Shown: positions 9,408-21,276, numbered from the stretch's first letter. The stretch is 64,000 bases of DNA from Erwinia persicina (GCF_014838825.1 NZ_JACYMO010000006.1:214583-278582); one strand, 5' to 3'. Translations and numbers: made by a program. Notes: generated by a model from the sequence alone, not told the origin.

Positions 9408-10379
9408 CTACTGTTGCAGTTCTTTTTCAGTGAACAGATCGGCAAACAGAGCGGTAGAGAGATAGCGCTCACCGGAAGAGGGGAGGATTACGACGATATT
9501 TTTATTGGCGAAGGCCTCATCTTCCTGCAGTTTCAGCGCGGCGGCGACCGCAGCACCGGAAGAGATACCGGCCAGAATTCCTTCTTCTTCCATCAGGCGA
9601 CGGGCGGTTGAAATCGCTTCTTCATTGGAGATAGCCACCACCCGATCCACCAGGTTGAGATCGAGGTTACCGGGAATAAAGCCCGCGCCAATGCCCTGGA
9701 TTTTATGCGGGCCGGGCTTAATTTCTTCCCCGGCAATCGCCTGGGCAATCACCGGGGAGTCGGTCGGTTCGACCGCAACGGTGATCAGCGTTTTTTTGCC
9801 CTGGGTATTTTTGATGTAGCGGCTGACGCCGGTCAGCGTTCCGCCCGTACCGACACCGGCGATAAACACATCGACTTCACCATCGGTATCTTCCCAAATC
9901 TCCGGGCCGGTGGTCTTTTCATGAATTTCGGGGTTAGCCGGGTTGCTGAACTGCTGGAGGAGGACAAAGCGGTCTGGCGCGCTGGCCACAATCTCTTCTG
10001 CCTTGCTGATGGCACCCTTCATTCCTTTGGCCCCTTCCGTCAGCACCAGGTTAGCGCCCAGCGCTTTCAGCAGCTTACGGCGCTCAACGCTCATGGTTTC
10101 AGGCATGGTCAGCGTCAGCTTATAACCGCGTGCGGCGGCAACATAGGCCAGCGCAATACCGGTGTTACCGCTGGTCGGTTCGACCAGTTCAATACCCGGC
10201 TTCAGAATTCCGCGTTTCTCTGCGTCCCAAATCATATTGGCACCGATACGGCATTTGACACTGAAGCTAGGGTTACGCGACTCTACTTTTGCCAGAATGC
10301 GTCCATTACCGATGCGGTTCAGTCGAACCAGCGGCGTATGACCGATTGTTAAAGAGTTGTCTTCATAGATCTTACTCAT
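9408..10379 (-). CDS. cysK: Cysteine synthase A (O-acetylserine sulfhydrylase A)
   Basis: 323 aa, the same length as in E. coli. PLP enzyme that makes cysteine from O-acetylserine and sulfide and binds serine acetyltransferase. K42 in [12 protein letters not shown] is the PLP lysine, [10 protein letters not shown] binds the substrate carboxylate, and [14 protein letters not shown] binds the phosphate. It has its own terminator and a 130-base upstream region containing a 10-base direct repeat, CTGCCGAAAT (10473 and 10488). It is regulated by CysB in relatives; no CysB site can be read confidently here. Confidence 0.98.
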   Translation of the reverse strand: MSKIYEDNSLTIGHTPLVRLNRIGNGRILAKVESRNPSFSVKCRIGANMIWDAEKRGILKPGIELVEPTSGNTGIALAYVAAARGYKLTLTMPETMSVERRKLLKALGANLVLTEGAKGMKGAISKAEEIVASAPDRFVLLQQFSNPANPEIHEKTTGPEIWEDTDGEVDVFIAGVGTGGTLTGVSRYIKNTQGKKTLITVAVEPTDSPVIAQAIAGEEIKPGPHKIQGIGAGFIPGNLDLNLVDRVVAISNEEAISTARRLMEEEGILAGISSGAAVAAALKLQEDEAFANKNIVVILPSSGERYLSTALFADLFTEKELQQ

Positions 10380-10565
10380 AGCCCGTCCTTAACTGTATGA
10401 AATATTGGGAACGCTTAGAGCATACCTTGTTCATTTAGCCAGTGAAGTGAAGAAATCGTATATAGATATGTTCTGCCGAAATAAGGCCTGCCGAAATGGC
10501 ATAAGCGCGAAATGACGGGCGAAATCATGGAAAATCCACGCTGCCCGTCGCGGGATTGGACAGGG

Positions 10566-10588
10566 GCGGGCCGGAAAGCGCGGCCCGC
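10566..10588 (-). terminator. Candidate cysZ terminator hairpin
   Basis: Arms GCGGGCC/GGCCCGC just after the cysZ stop (10599). The run of T after the stem is poor, so termination strength is uncertain. Confidence 0.45.
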
Positions 10589-10598
10589 TGATCGGGTC

Positions 10599-11360
10599 CT
10601 ATCGGTTCAGTGCCAGCTGCGGGCGGTATTTTTCTACCCACATGGCCGTCGCGCCGCAGACGGCAACGGGCATAATCACCAGATTCAGCAGCGGGATCAG
10701 AGTGAACAGGCTGACGAGGGCACCGAACTGCATATTCTCCGTTTTATTCTGTCGTAGTGCAGTACGCATGTCCCGGAAGCTCACTTTGTGATTATCAAAG
10801 GGGAAGTCGCAGTACTGAATCGACAGCATCCATGCGCTGAACAGGAACCACAGCACCGGGGCCACCGTCTGGCCAAATCCCGGAACAAAATAGAGCAGCA
10901 GCAGAACCAGCGCACGCGGCAGATACCAGGCCAGCTTTTGCCATTCACGTTTCATGATGCGCGGCAGGTCTTTTATCAGACCACTCCAGCCGTTATCGGG
11001 CAGGGGTTTTCCGGTCAGACGCCCCTCCAGCTGTTCGGAGAGCAGGCCGCAAAAAGGAGCGGCTATCCAGTTAGCGATAGTCGAAAAGAAATAGCTGAAG
11101 ACTAAAATGATCGACAGTACTGTGAGCGGCCAGATCAGATAGCCAAGCCACTGCAGCCAGCCGGGAACCATCGCCATCAGTTGGGGTATCCAGTGCCCCA
11201 GACGATCAAACAGCCAGATAAAAGCGCCACCCATCAGAATGATGTTGACCAGCAGCGGCAGCAGCACAAAACGTCGGATGCCAGGAAGCATGATCAGCTT
11301 CCATCCCTGGGCAAAAAAGTGGACGCCATTGTGCGACGGGTCAGAATTTTGAAGTGACAT
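10599..11360 (-). CDS. cysZ: Sulfate permease CysZ
   Basis: 253 aa inner-membrane protein for sulfate uptake that feeds cysteine synthesis, next to cysK as in E. coli. Four or more long hydrophobic stretches are visible (near residues 25-50, 60-90, 140-165 and 205-230), and the family stretch [15 protein letters not shown] is present. I use the ATG at 11360 ([16 protein letters not shown]) with the ribosome site GGAGAAAAG; an upstream in-frame start would add 14 residues. It is divergent from zipA. Confidence 0.95.
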   Translation of the reverse strand: MSLQNSDPSHNGVHFFAQGWKLIMLPGIRRFVLLPLLVNIILMGGAFIWLFDRLGHWIPQLMAMVPGWLQWLGYLIWPLTVLSIILVFSYFFSTIANWIAAPFCGLLSEQLEGRLTGKPLPDNGWSGLIKDLPRIMKREWQKLAWYLPRALVLLLLYFVPGFGQTVAPVLWFLFSAWMLSIQYCDFPFDNHKVSFRDMRTALRQNKTENMQFGALVSLFTLIPLLNLVIMPVAVCGATAMWVEKYRPQLALNR

Positions 11361-11580
11361 GTACTGCTTTTCTCCATTAAACGGGCGGCCAGGGGGTATC
11401 ATAACTCAGCTTTTTCCCCTTGCCAGAGGGGCTTTGAGCGAAAAAACAGCAAAAAACCGTCCTCATAGCGGGATATTTGTCAGAAAATACTGCACAGACT
11501 TGCACTTGTGTACCTGGGCAAATACAGTTAGAGGATAAAGTTTGCCGCGGTGGCAAGGTATTGGAACAACAGAGAATACA

Positions 11581-12549
11581 ATGATGCAGGATTTGCGTCT
11601 GATATTAATCGTTGTTGGCGCGATCGCCATAATAGCGCTTCTCCTTCACGGCTTGTGGACCAGCCGTAAAGAGCGCTCATCTGTTTTTCGCGATCGCCCG
11701 CACAAGCGTTTAAAGCAGGACAGAGAAGAAGCGTTCGAAGACGAGGAAGAGGGCGTGGGCGAAGTGCGTGTCCAGCGCAGCCAGCCTGAGCCGTCGGAGC
11801 CTTCCCTGGGTGGATTTAATGCCGGGGATGAACCACCGCGTCAGTCAAAACCTCGTCAAGCACCTGAACCGGTACGGCATCAGCCCGTGGTGGATGAGCA
11901 ACCTGAATCTGACCCGCTGTTTGGCGGTGAGTTTCAGCATGCCCCGGAACCGGAGTACGAGACACCTGAACCTGTGCGTCATGCTGAACCTGTGCGTCAT
12001 GCTGAACCCGTGCGCCAGGCACCGCCGGTTAGCAGACCGCCGGAGCCGCCTCAACCTGTGGCCGGGGCCGTCCAGCCTCCGTCTGACGAGGAAATCGCAG
12101 AGGCGAAGCGCGAAGAGGCCCGTCGTAAAGAGACCGTACTCGTTCTGCACGTTTCTGCCCATGCAGGCGGCAGCATCAGCGGTGAAGCGCTGCTACAGGG
12201 TGTACTGCAGGCAGGCTTCCAGTTTGGCGAAATGAATATATTCCACCGCCATCTGAACCCGGCGGGCAGTGGCCCGGTGCTGTTCAGCCTGGCGAATATG
12301 GTTAAACCGGGGTCGTTTAATCCGGACAACATGTCTGATTTCACCACCCCAGGCGTGTCGATCTTTATGATGGTGCCGTCCTACGGCGATGCACATCAGA
12401 ACTTTAAGCTGATGCTGCAGTCTGCCCAGCGCATTGCCGACGATGTTGGCGGCGTAGTGCTGGATGATGAACGCCGGATGATGACACCACAAAAGCTGGA
12501 AACGTATAAAGCGCGTATCCGCGATGTGATTGACGCCAACGCGCAGTAA
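11581..12549 (+). CDS. zipA: Cell division protein ZipA
   Basis: 322 aa inner-membrane protein that tethers FtsZ at the septum. The start ATG at 11581 gives [20 protein letters not shown], almost the E. coli N-terminus, with the membrane anchor at about 6-27. Then come a basic/acidic segment, a P/Q/E-rich linker (about 60-185), and the C-terminal FtsZ-binding domain (about 190-322; [38 protein letters not shown]). The linker holds a short tandem repeat (see 11971-12018). Divergent from cysZ and upstream of ligA, as in E. coli. Confidence 0.97.
   Translation: MMQDLRLILIVVGAIAIIALLLHGLWTSRKERSSVFRDRPHKRLKQDREEAFEDEEEGVGEVRVQRSQPEPSEPSLGGFNAGDEPPRQSKPRQAPEPVRHQPVVDEQPESDPLFGGEFQHAPEPEYETPEPVRHAEPVRHAEPVRQAPPVSRPPEPPQPVAGAVQPPSDEEIAEAKREEARRKETVLVLHVSAHAGGSISGEALLQGVLQAGFQFGEMNIFHRHLNPAGSGPVLFSLANMVKPGSFNPDNMSDFTTPGVSIFMMVPSYGDAHQNFKLMLQSAQRIADDVGGVVLDDERRMMTPQKLETYKARIRDVIDANAQ
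11971..12018 (+). repeat. Tandem repeat inside the zipA linker
   Basis: Two exact copies of an 18-base unit CCTGTGCGTCATGCTGAA, then a third degenerate copy, encoding [18 protein letters not shown] in the disordered linker. The unit is in frame, so copy-number change would alter linker length only. Confidence 0.85.
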
Positions 12550-12567
12550 TTTTCACCCGAATCATAA

Positions 12568-14631
<2,064 letters not shown>

Positions 14632-14632
14632 G

Positions 14633-14860
14633 ATGGAAAAACAGCACCTGATCGAGATCGCCAACACCGAAATGCCCTTTGGTAAGTATAAGGGACGGGT
14701 GTTGATTGACCTGCCCGAAGAATATTTACTGTGGTTTGCCCGCAAAGATGAGTTTCCTCAGGGACACCTGGGGGAGCTGATGCAGATCGCGCTGGCGATC
14801 AAAATAGAGGGGCTGGAAGGACTCGTGAAACCGTTGAAACGGGGCCATCAGGCCCCGTAA
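14633..14860 (+). CDS. ypeB: DUF3820 family protein (YpeB)
   Basis: 75 aa from the ATG at 14633 (a GTG at 14624 overlapping ligA would add three residues). The conserved family core is PFGKYKGRVLIDLPEEYLLWFARK, cited here in two parts: PFGKYKGR and PEEYLLWFARKDEFP. It follows ligA as in E. coli, and translation may be coupled because the start lies one base after the ligA stop. Function is not established; the family is described as DUF3820. A GC-rich hairpin (CGGGGCC/GGCCCCG, 14840-14857) covers the stop codon and could be a terminator without a T run. Confidence 0.88.
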   Translation: MEKQHLIEIANTEMPFGKYKGRVLIDLPEEYLLWFARKDEFPQGHLGELMQIALAIKIEGLEGLVKPLKRGHQAP

Positions 14861-14867
14861 CACAGTC

Positions 14868-15890
14868 TTACTTCTGCGATTCCATTACCGCAGGTTTTTG
14901 CTCGTCTGCTTTCTTCTGCGCAGCCAGTTTCTCACCGGCTCTTTTATAGCGCTGCGCCAGCATGGAACAGACCATCAGCTGGATCTGATGGAAGATCATC
15001 AGCGGCAGCACAATGATCCCCACGGCGGCTGACGGGAACAGGATATTGGCCATCGGCACGCCGTTTGCCAGACTCTTTTTCGACCCGCAGAAGAGAATGG
15101 TAATCTCATCCTCACGGTTAAAGCGAAACAGTCTCGCTGCAGCCAGGTTAATTGCCAGCACCACAAACAGCAGGCCCAGGCTCCCCACCCCAATCCACAC
15201 CAGCGTCATCACCCCTACGCGGTGCCAGATACCGTTCACCACCGCCTCGCTGAAGGCCGAGTAGACCACCAGCAGAATAGACGTCTGGTCGGTTTTACCA
15301 ATCAGGCCACGGTTTTTTTCCACCCAGCCGGCGATCCAGCGGCGCGAAAGATTACCGAGTAAAAACGGCACCAGCAGCTGCAGCATAATTTTACCCATCT
15401 GCTCCAGGTTGCCACCGACGGCATCCGTGTGAACATTCATCAGCAGGCCAACCAGCAGCGGCGAGATAAAGACGCCAAGCAGGCTGGAGGCCGAGGCGCT
15501 GCACACGGCTGCCGCGACGTTACCGCCCGCCAGCGAGGTCAGCGCAATCGACGACTGCACGGTGGCGGGCAGAATGGTCAGGTACATAAAGCCGGTATAG
15601 ATCTCAACGCTGAGATCTAACGGATGCCACCAGACCAGCAGCATTCCGAGGGCCGGGAACAGGACGAAAGTACTGAACATCACCCACAGGTGCAGACGCC
15701 AGTGGCCGCCGCCGGCAATGATCTTTTCCCGCGACAGCTTGGCTCCGTGCATAAAGAACAGCAGGGCGATGGCGATGGTGGTCATCCATCCAAAGAAATC
15801 AACAAAATAGCCGCGGGCGGGCAGGAAGGATGCCAGCAGCACGGTGATAATCAGCTTCAACATCAGTGGATCAATACGAAATATGCCCAT
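14868..15890 (-). CDS. yfeH: Bile acid:sodium symporter family protein YfeH
   Basis: 340 aa inner-membrane protein of the SBF-like family. Nine or ten hydrophobic segments are visible from residue 9 on. Family signatures include FFMHGAKLS near residue 47 and SLAGGNVAAAVCSASASS near 130. The substrate in bacteria is not established. Convergent with ypeB and divergent from the LysR gene yfeR, the same arrangement as in E. coli. The charged C-terminal tail (KKADEQKPAVMESQK) is cytoplasmic. Confidence 0.93.
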   Translation of the reverse strand: MGIFRIDPLMLKLIITVLLASFLPARGYFVDFFGWMTTIAIALLFFMHGAKLSREKIIAGGGHWRLHLWVMFSTFVLFPALGMLLVWWHPLDLSVEIYTGFMYLTILPATVQSSIALTSLAGGNVAAAVCSASASSLLGVFISPLLVGLLMNVHTDAVGGNLEQMGKIMLQLLVPFLLGNLSRRWIAGWVEKNRGLIGKTDQTSILLVVYSAFSEAVVNGIWHRVGVMTLVWIGVGSLGLLFVVLAINLAAARLFRFNREDEITILFCGSKKSLANGVPMANILFPSAAVGIIVLPLMIFHQIQLMVCSMLAQRYKRAGEKLAAQKKADEQKPAVMESQK

Positions 15891-15984
15891 TGTTAATACC
15901 CGGTTAAAAAATGATGCGGCTATTGTGCTCTGCCGGGGTTTAGAAATAAAATTAATTTATTGAATTCATATATGAGTAGAATCG

Positions 15985-16905
15985 ATGAATTATACGTTGC
16001 GTCAGCTGCGGGTGTTTGTGGCGGTGGCCCAGCAGGGAAGTTTCAGCCAGGCCGGACAGCTGATCGGGCTCAGCCAGTCGGCGGTCAGTCACAGCATAAA
16101 AGAGCTGGAAACGGAGATGGGCATTCGACTGCTGGATCGTACCACGCGTGAGGTGCTGCTGACCGAGGCGGGAGAACAGCTTGCCAGCCGCCTTGAGCGC
16201 CTGCTGGAAGAGCTGAACACCACGCTGCTGGATGTGCGCAGTTACGGCCATCATCGCAGCGGTACGGTGCGCGTGGCTGCCAGTCAGACCCCTTCTGCCC
16301 ACCTGATGCCGCAGTGTCTGGCGGCTGGGCAGCTGCACTACCCTGAGATCAAAGTGTTGCTGCGCGACCGTCCGCAGCAGTGGGTGTTGCAAAGCATCCG
16401 CAATGCGGAGGTCGATTTCGGCATTGTCGTCGGGCCGCTGCAGGCGGACGATCTGGAGTGTGAGGCTATCCTGGATGAACCGTTTTTGCTGTTGTGCCGC
16501 CAGGATGATCCGCTGGCGCTGACAACCACGGTTTACTGGCACATGCTTAACCACCGCACGCTGGTACTGCAGGACTATGCCTCGGGCAGCCGGGTACTGA
16601 TTGATGAGGCGCTGCGCGGCCAGCAGGTACAGGCAGAGATAGCCCAGGAGATTGGCCATCCGGCAACCTTGTTTCCCATGGTGGAGGCGGGGATCGGTAT
16701 CAGTATTTTACCGGCGCTGGCGCTGCCATTACCCCAGGGGAGGCCGTTGCTGGTACGTCGCATTGTACCGGAGATCAACCGCAGCATTATGCTGGTCAGG
16801 CGTAAAAACCGCTCGCTGACGCCTGCGGCAGAGGCGATATGGCAGGAAGTGCGCCAGCAGGCGGAGCTGCTGACGCAGCAACGTGCCAGCGCATCGCCTT
16901 ATTAG
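15985..16905 (+). CDS. yfeR: LysR-family regulator YfeR
   Basis: 306 aa. N-terminal winged helix-turn-helix ([20 protein letters not shown], residues about 18-37) and a C-terminal substrate-binding fold. Divergent from yfeH with 94 AT-rich bases between, so it probably controls yfeH and itself; E. coli YfeR is reported to regulate yfeH in response to osmolarity. Its stop overlaps the end of the convergent FlxA-like gene by 4 bases. Confidence 0.93.
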   Translation: MNYTLRQLRVFVAVAQQGSFSQAGQLIGLSQSAVSHSIKELETEMGIRLLDRTTREVLLTEAGEQLASRLERLLEELNTTLLDVRSYGHHRSGTVRVAASQTPSAHLMPQCLAAGQLHYPEIKVLLRDRPQQWVLQSIRNAEVDFGIVVGPLQADDLECEAILDEPFLLLCRQDDPLALTTTVYWHMLNHRTLVLQDYASGSRVLIDEALRGQQVQAEIAQEIGHPATLFPMVEAGIGISILPALALPLPQGRPLLVRRIVPEINRSIMLVRRKNRSLTPAAEAIWQEVRQQAELLTQQRASASPY

Positions 16906-17246
16906 ATGTAGACGTTCAGCTTATTATTTTCGGTCGGACGGTTAACCCCGTCGGCCATTTTACTGCTACCGCTGTCCGCATCTTTACTGGCTTCCTGCGC
17001 TTCGGCGGCTTTTTCAGCCTGCTGCTGCTGGATTTGCGCTAACTGCGCTTCCAGCATCATGATCTGATTTTCGATCATCTGCTGCTGTTTTGCTTTCTGG
17101 TCTTCATCCATGGTCGTATCACCGGCCATGCTTTTCAGCTGTTCCTGCAGTCTGGCAATCTGTTTGCTGATGCTGGCGGTTTGCGAAACCGAATCCCCGC
17201 CCCCTGAACCGCCCGATACGCTGGCGCTGGTATTGATGGTTGTCAT
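16902..17246 (-). CDS. FlxA-like family protein
   Basis: 114 aa, low complexity. A Ser/Gly-rich N-terminus ([12 protein letters not shown]) is followed by a long Q/E/A-rich coiled-coil-like region (about 27-95: [36 protein letters not shown]) and a short polar tail. This layout is that of the FlxA-like family (FlxA is FliA-dependent in E. coli), but the function is unknown. The start at 17246 follows the ribosome site GGAGACAG; longer in-frame starts lack one. The tail overlaps yfeR by 4 bases. Confidence 0.8.
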   Translation of the reverse strand: MTTINTSASVSGGSGGGDSVSQTASISKQIARLQEQLKSMAGDTTMDEDQKAKQQQMIENQIMMLEAQLAQIQQQQAEKAAEAQEASKDADSGSSKMADGVNRPTENNKLNVYI

Positions 17247-17401
17247 CTCTGTCTCCTTTGTATTTAACCAATACGGGTTATCGGAAAGGATCGCTCCAGA
17301 CTTGAGCACATAATGCGTAAAAAGTGTGTTCGCAAAGCGAAAAGCACACCAGGGGGCAGCCTGGATGTTCTGGGTTCGACCGCCGTGCGATGGGCAGAAC
17401 G

Positions 17402-17430
17402 AAAAAAGCGCCCGTCAGGCGCTTCTTTCT
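17402..17430 (-). terminator. Distal terminator of the tRNA operon
   Basis: Hairpin AGCGCC/GGCGCT with A and T runs on either side. It stands after the tRNA-Lys remnant in the same relation as the next terminator stands to the intact tRNA-Lys, suggesting duplication of a tRNA plus terminator unit. Confidence 0.75.
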
Positions 17431-17432
17431 GA

Positions 17433-17557
17433 ATGGGTGGGTCGTGCAGGATGACTCGGCGTTGCCTCGCCCTTCGGGCCGTTGCCTTCAGCAACGCTGT
17501 CTCGCTGCGCTTGACCTGAACCTGCGGCAGGTTCGAACCCCGCCCGGGTGACAGATA
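17433..17557 (-). pseudogene. tRNA-Lys remnant interrupted by a structured GC-rich insert
   Basis: The bases GGTGGGTCGTGCAGGAT (17435-17451) equal the 3' end of the tRNA-Lys at 17591. Then about 85 bases replace the rest of the T arm and anticodon region. They include three small hairpins: GCCCTTCGGGC, GTTGC..GCAAC and GAACCTGC-G-GCAGGTTC, the last ending in a T-loop-like GGTTCGAACCCC. It cannot fold as a full tRNA. Read as a decayed tRNA copy carrying a repeat-like insert (inference). Confidence 0.55.
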
Positions 17558-17587
17558 GCAAAAAGGCGCCTTTAGGGCGCCTTTCTA
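17558..17587 (-). terminator. Terminator after tRNA-Lys
   Basis: AAAGGCGCC/GGGCGCCTTT stem-loop directly after the tRNA-Lys 3' end, with A/T runs outside the stem. Confidence 0.85.
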
Positions 17588-17590
17588 CAT

Positions 17591-17666
17591 TGGTGGGTCG
17601 TGCAGGATTCGAACCTGCGACCAATTGATTAAAAGTCAACTGCTCTACCAACTGAGCTAACGACCC
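17591..17666 (-). tRNA. tRNA-Lys (anticodon UUU)
   Basis: 76 bases with encoded CCA. The minus strand begins GGGTCGTTAGCTCAGTTGGT. The anticodon loop is CTTTTAA, the T arm GCAGGTTCGAATCCTGC, and the acceptor stem GGGTCGT/ACGACCC pairs fully. Last intact gene of the Val-Val-Val-Lys operon, as in E. coli valUXY-lysV. Confidence 0.97.
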
Positions 17667-17670
17667 GATA

Positions 17671-17746
17671 TGGTGGGTGATGACGGGCTCGAACCGCCGA
17701 CCCCCTCCGTGTAAAGGAGATGCTCTACCAACTGAGCTAATCACCC
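17671..17746 (-). tRNA. tRNA-Val (anticodon UAC), copy 3
   Basis: 76 bases with CCA. Acceptor stem GGGTGAT/ATCACCC, anticodon loop TTTACAC, T arm GGCGGTTCGAGCCCGTC. Identical to the two upstream copies. Confidence 0.97.
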
Positions 17747-17780
17747 ATATCGTACTGCTGCCAGACAATTTACCGAGATA

Positions 17781-17856
17781 TGGTGGGTGATGACGGGCTC
17801 GAACCGCCGACCCCCTCCGTGTAAAGGAGATGCTCTACCAACTGAGCTAATCACCC
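17781..17856 (-). tRNA. tRNA-Val (anticodon UAC), copy 2
   Basis: 76 bases with CCA, identical in sequence to the copies at 17671 and 17910. Confidence 0.97.
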
Positions 17857-17909
17857 ACATCTCAAATCTCTGGGTACTGCATTTTCGCGGGCATCATTCA
17901 CATAATGAA

Positions 17910-17985
17910 TGGTGGGTGATGACGGGCTCGAACCGCCGACCCCCTCCGTGTAAAGGAGATGCTCTACCAACTGAGCTAATCACCC
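17910..17985 (-). tRNA. tRNA-Val (anticodon UAC), copy 1
   Basis: 76 bases with CCA, first gene of the operon behind a strong promoter at 18003-18030. Identical to the other two copies. Confidence 0.97.
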
Positions 17986-18002
17986 CCGCTGTGTGGAGTC
18001 GC

Positions 18003-18030
18003 ATTATAGGGAAGCGCGGAAATGAGTCAA
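18003..18030 (-). promoter_or_regulatory. Promoter of the tRNA-Val/Lys operon
   Basis: On the minus strand -35 TTGACT and -10 TATAAT are separated by 16 bases, 18 bases upstream of the first tRNA, followed by GCGACTCC. Near-consensus, as expected for a stable RNA operon. Confidence 0.88.
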
Positions 18031-18241
18031 CGCTTTTTCCGCGTAAAATGTGTGTTCGTCGTAAAAATAGTCAGGATGTTCCCATTTCAGGCAAAAACAG
18101 AGGCTTGCTGTTGGAAAGTCTCTGCTCTGTCATGCTGCAAACAGGGATTGGCGTTGAGGATTCGCCCGCAGGTGATAGAATGTTTCCCCTAAAAGTTTGT
18201 TCCGACCAGGCCCTAGCCACCGCGTAATAAGGCATTCATTA

Positions 18242-19651
18242 ATGAAAATCAAAACCCGCTTCGCTCCAAGCCCAACTGGATACCTCCACGTGGGCGGCGC
18301 TCGTACCGCACTTTACTCCTGGCTGTTTGCCCGCAATCAGGGCGGAGAGTTTGTGCTGCGTATTGAAGACACCGACCTGGAGCGTTCAACCCAGCAGGCG
18401 ATCGATGCCATTATGGATGGCATGAACTGGCTGAATCTCGACTGGGATGAGGGCCCGTACTACCAGACTAAACGTTTTGACCGCTACAACAGCGTTATCG
18501 ATCAGATGCTGGAAGCGGGCAGTGCCTATAAGTGCTACTGCTCTAAAGAGCGTCTGGAAGCGCTGCGCGAACACCAGATGGCGAACAACGAAAAGCCGCG
18601 TTATGACGGTCGCTGCCGCGACAGCCACGAGCATCATGCCGATGATGAGCCGTGTGTGGTGCGTTTCCGCAACCCGCAGGAAGGTTCGGTCATCTTTGAC
18701 GATCAGATCCGTGGCCCGATTGAGTTCAGCAACCAGGAGCTGGATGACCTGATTATTCGTCGGACCGACGGTGCGCCAACGTACAACTTCTGCGTGGTGA
18801 TCGACGACTGGGATATGGAGATCACCCACGTCATTCGCGGCGAAGACCATATCAACAACACCCCGCGCCAGATTAACATCCTGAAAGCCATTGGTGCCCA
18901 GGTGCCGGTGTATGCGCATGTCTCTATGATCCTTGGCGATGATGGCAAAAAGCTGTCCAAACGCCACGGGGCAGTAGGGGTGATGCAGTACCGCGATGAT
19001 GGTTACCTGCCGGAAGCGCTGCTGAACTATCTGGTTCGCCTGGGCTGGTCACATGGCGACCAGGAAATTTTCACCATCGATGAGATGAAAAAACTGTTCG
19101 ATCTTGATGCGGTTAGCAAATCGGCCAGCGCCTTCAACACGGAAAAGCTGCAGTGGCTGAATCATCACTACATCAACAGCCTGGCACCTGAGTACGTGGC
19201 GACCCATCTGCAGTGGCACATTGAGCAGGAAAAAATCGACACCCGTACCGGCCCTGAGCTGGCACAGCTGGTGAAGCTGCTGGGTGAGCGCTGCAAGACG
19301 CTGAAAGAGATGGCGGCATCCTGCCGGTATTTCTATGAAGAGTTTGATGAGTTCGATGCCGATGCCGCGAAAAAACACCTGCGTCCGGTAGCACGCCAGC
19401 CGCTGGAAGTGGTGCGTGACAAACTGGCTGCGATTACCGACTGGACGGCAGAAAACGTCCATCATGCGATTCAGGCAACAGCCGATGAGCTGGAAGTCGG
19501 GATGGGCAAGGTGGGGATGCCGCTGCGCGTGGCGGTTACCGGTGCCGGGCAGTCTCCGGCGCTGGATGTGACCGTCCACGCCATTGGTCGTTCACGCAGC
19601 GTGGCGCGTATTGAGAAAGCGCTGGCGTTTATTGCCACTCGCGAAGCCTGA
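18242..19651 (+). CDS. gltX: Glutamyl-tRNA synthetase
   Basis: 469 aa class I aminoacyl-tRNA synthetase. The HIGH-type motif is [19 protein letters not shown] near residues 9-27 and the KMSKS-type motif is KLSKRHGA near 237. A Cys/His zinc site lies in CYCSKE ... CRDSHEHH (near 98-130). I use the ATG at 18242, which gives [19 protein letters not shown] as in E. coli; a longer frame reaching back toward the tRNA region is not supported. Divergent from the tRNA-Val/Lys operon. Confidence 0.98.
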   Translation: MKIKTRFAPSPTGYLHVGGARTALYSWLFARNQGGEFVLRIEDTDLERSTQQAIDAIMDGMNWLNLDWDEGPYYQTKRFDRYNSVIDQMLEAGSAYKCYCSKERLEALREHQMANNEKPRYDGRCRDSHEHHADDEPCVVRFRNPQEGSVIFDDQIRGPIEFSNQELDDLIIRRTDGAPTYNFCVVIDDWDMEITHVIRGEDHINNTPRQINILKAIGAQVPVYAHVSMILGDDGKKLSKRHGAVGVMQYRDDGYLPEALLNYLVRLGWSHGDQEIFTIDEMKKLFDLDAVSKSASAFNTEKLQWLNHHYINSLAPEYVATHLQWHIEQEKIDTRTGPELAQLVKLLGERCKTLKEMAASCRYFYEEFDEFDADAAKKHLRPVARQPLEVVRDKLAAITDWTAENVHHAIQATADELEVGMGKVGMPLRVAVTGAGQSPALDVTVHAIGRSRSVARIEKALAFIATREA

Positions 19652-19663
19652 GAAGGTATAAAA

Positions 19664-19697
19664 TAAAAAAACCGGCCATCTGGCCGGGTTTTTTTTC
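19664..19697. terminator. Terminator between gltX and yfeC
   Basis: Stem CCGGCCA/TGGCCGG with a long A run before and eight T after. It serves gltX and probably also the convergent gene at 19696. Confidence 0.9.
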
Positions 19698-20046
19698 AAT
19701 TGCTGATACCCAGTCGTTGCAAAATTCCCTGTATTCCTTCGCGAAGCAGCATGGCTGCCAGCTTATCCTGTTCATCACTGCTCAATTGCTGGATTGAGGT
19801 GATTAACAGCGCAGGAAGTGAATTCTGATTCACGCGATATTGGGCATGAGGTTCTGCAGCATGACGTGTGGATTTTAAGAATACTTTTACGCGGTCATCA
19901 ATATGAATCATGCGTGCCTTTCCACCCTGTACGCCGGGTTTCGGTGCAGTAGTCCAGTTCTCTTTCTTCACCCACTTATTAATCGTTTGTCTGCTAAAAC
20001 CTGTTTGCTGTGCCAGTTCTTCCGGCGTTAACCAATCCTTTTTCAC
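19696..20046 (-). CDS. yfeC: DUF1323 putative DNA-binding protein (YfeC-like)
   Basis: 116 aa from a GTG at 20046, preceded by AAAAGGGA with normal spacing; longer in-frame ATGs exist at 20082 and 20097. The N-terminal helix-turn-helix LTPEELAQQTGFSRQTINKW is followed by the family stretch PKPGVQGGKARMIHI. The C-terminus LLREGIQGILQRLGI matches E. coli YfeC, which also lies beside gltX. Probable DNA-binding regulator with unknown targets. E. coli has a second copy, yfeD; here only one is present. Confidence 0.85.
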   Translation of the reverse strand: MKKDWLTPEELAQQTGFSRQTINKWVKKENWTTAPKPGVQGGKARMIHIDDRVKVFLKSTRHAAEPHAQYRVNQNSLPALLITSIQQLSSDEQDKLAAMLLREGIQGILQRLGISN

Positions 20047-20199
20047 GTTCTTGTCCCTTTTGCCGAATAAAGTCGCTAGCATATTACAACAATTCATCAC
20101 GTGAACAACTAACACAAATTACTAACCTTGACAGATTAATGCGCAAAATCTGACGACGGTTCAAAAAACACTCCCCCACAGCCGCAGGGGAGCGTGATG

Positions 20200-20988
20200 T
20201 CAGCGTGAAACGGGGCTTTCTGACGGCGGTGCGCGGAAGGCGACAAAGTAGGCCAGGCCAACAAATATGGCACCACCCACGGCGTTACCGAGGAAGACGG
20301 CCACAAAGTTAGGCAGATACTCTCCCCAGCTCAGGTAACCGGCAAAAATGGCGGCCGGAACAATAAACATATTGGCCACCACGTGCTGGAAGCCAATGGC
20401 AACGAAAGCCATAATGGGGAACCACATGCCGAAAATTTTGCCGACCACATCTTTACTGGCAAAAGCCATCCAGGTTGCCAGGCAGACCAGCCAGTTGCAG
20501 CCAATACCGGAAATAAAGGCATGGAGGAAATCAGCATTCACTTTTGCGCTGGCAATCGCCACCGTCTTCTTCAGATAGTCACCTTCCGTCATTCCTAACA
20601 TATGACCAAAGAACCACGCGATGGTGATGCTGCCAATAAAGTTCGCCAGGGTCACCCAGAACCAGTTACGCATTACGCTGAGTGCGCTGATCTGGCGTGC
20701 GAACCATGCCACCGGCAGCAGCATCATATTTCCCGTCAGTAATTCTCCCCCGGCGAGCACAGTAAGGATGATCCCTACCGGGAATACCGCCGCACCCAGC
20801 AGGATGCCAAATGATCCCCAGTCTGCCGGCAGCTGGTTAACGACGTGAATATAGAGAAGAAAGCCAAATGCGATAAACGCCCCGGCAAGGAAACCAAGAA
20901 TAAGCAGAGAAGATACCGGTGTACGGCTTTTGATCACGCCTGCCTGAACCGCGACAGCTGAAATCTCTTTTGGTGTGTGCAAAGACAT
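20200..20988 (-). CDS. Formate/nitrite transporter (FNT) family channel
   Basis: 262 aa inner-membrane channel with six hydrophobic segments. FNT signatures are VLAGGELLTGNMMLL (second helix break), SGIGCNWLVCLATWMAF and GFQHVVANMFIVP, which carries the conserved pore histidine. It moves formate, nitrite or a similar small anion; which one cannot be told, since it is not next to nir or pfl genes. Start at 20988 (MSLHTPKEISAVA); an upstream in-frame extension of 39 residues is not family-like. Confidence 0.88.
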   Translation of the reverse strand: MSLHTPKEISAVAVQAGVIKSRTPVSSLLILGFLAGAFIAFGFLLYIHVVNQLPADWGSFGILLGAAVFPVGIILTVLAGGELLTGNMMLLPVAWFARQISALSVMRNWFWVTLANFIGSITIAWFFGHMLGMTEGDYLKKTVAIASAKVNADFLHAFISGIGCNWLVCLATWMAFASKDVVGKIFGMWFPIMAFVAIGFQHVVANMFIVPAAIFAGYLSWGEYLPNFVAVFLGNAVGGAIFVGLAYFVAFRAPPSESPVSR

Positions 20989-21276
20989 ATTCGCTCTGGT
21001 GAAATTAATAACGGGAAAGGGCGCCAGATTCCGCTGTCCGCTAAAAAAGGCTTCCATCCAGCGCAGAGCAGGGCATGGCATCAAAAAACGGGCGCAGTTT
21101 TGCATGGTCGATTAACAAAAACAAGTAGCTTTTAACCTTGTTATTAACGCGTCATTAACAGAAAGTCATCGCGGAAAAGGCCGCGGCAGAAAGGGGGGGG
21201 GAAAACAGGGAGTTATCGCTTTTTGCCCTGCGTTGACGGCTTTTTCAGCGATCGATCTCAGATTGTTATTTTAGCG
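20989..21276. other. Intergenic region before tRNA-Ala pair
   Basis: No gene seen. It holds the upstream region of the FNT gene (minus strand) and a poly-G tract of nine near 21193. The start of the tRNA-Ala promoter region follows. Confidence 0.5.

Noticed and set aside
9203-9472. Minus-strand 89-codon frame between cysK and ptsH
   Set aside because: Runs through the cysK terminator into the cysK 3' end in another frame; no ribosome site.
17415-17768. Minus-strand open frame over tRNA-Val/Lys and the remnant
   Set aside because: Translation of stable RNA sequence (FEPAAGSGQ-like peptides), a common artefact.
17787-18227. Plus-strand open frame of 146 codons across the tRNA-Val genes
   Set aside because: It is the antisense of two tRNA-Val copies; the peptide repeats MTGSNRRPPPCKGDALPTE because the tRNAs repeat. 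No ribosome site or family.
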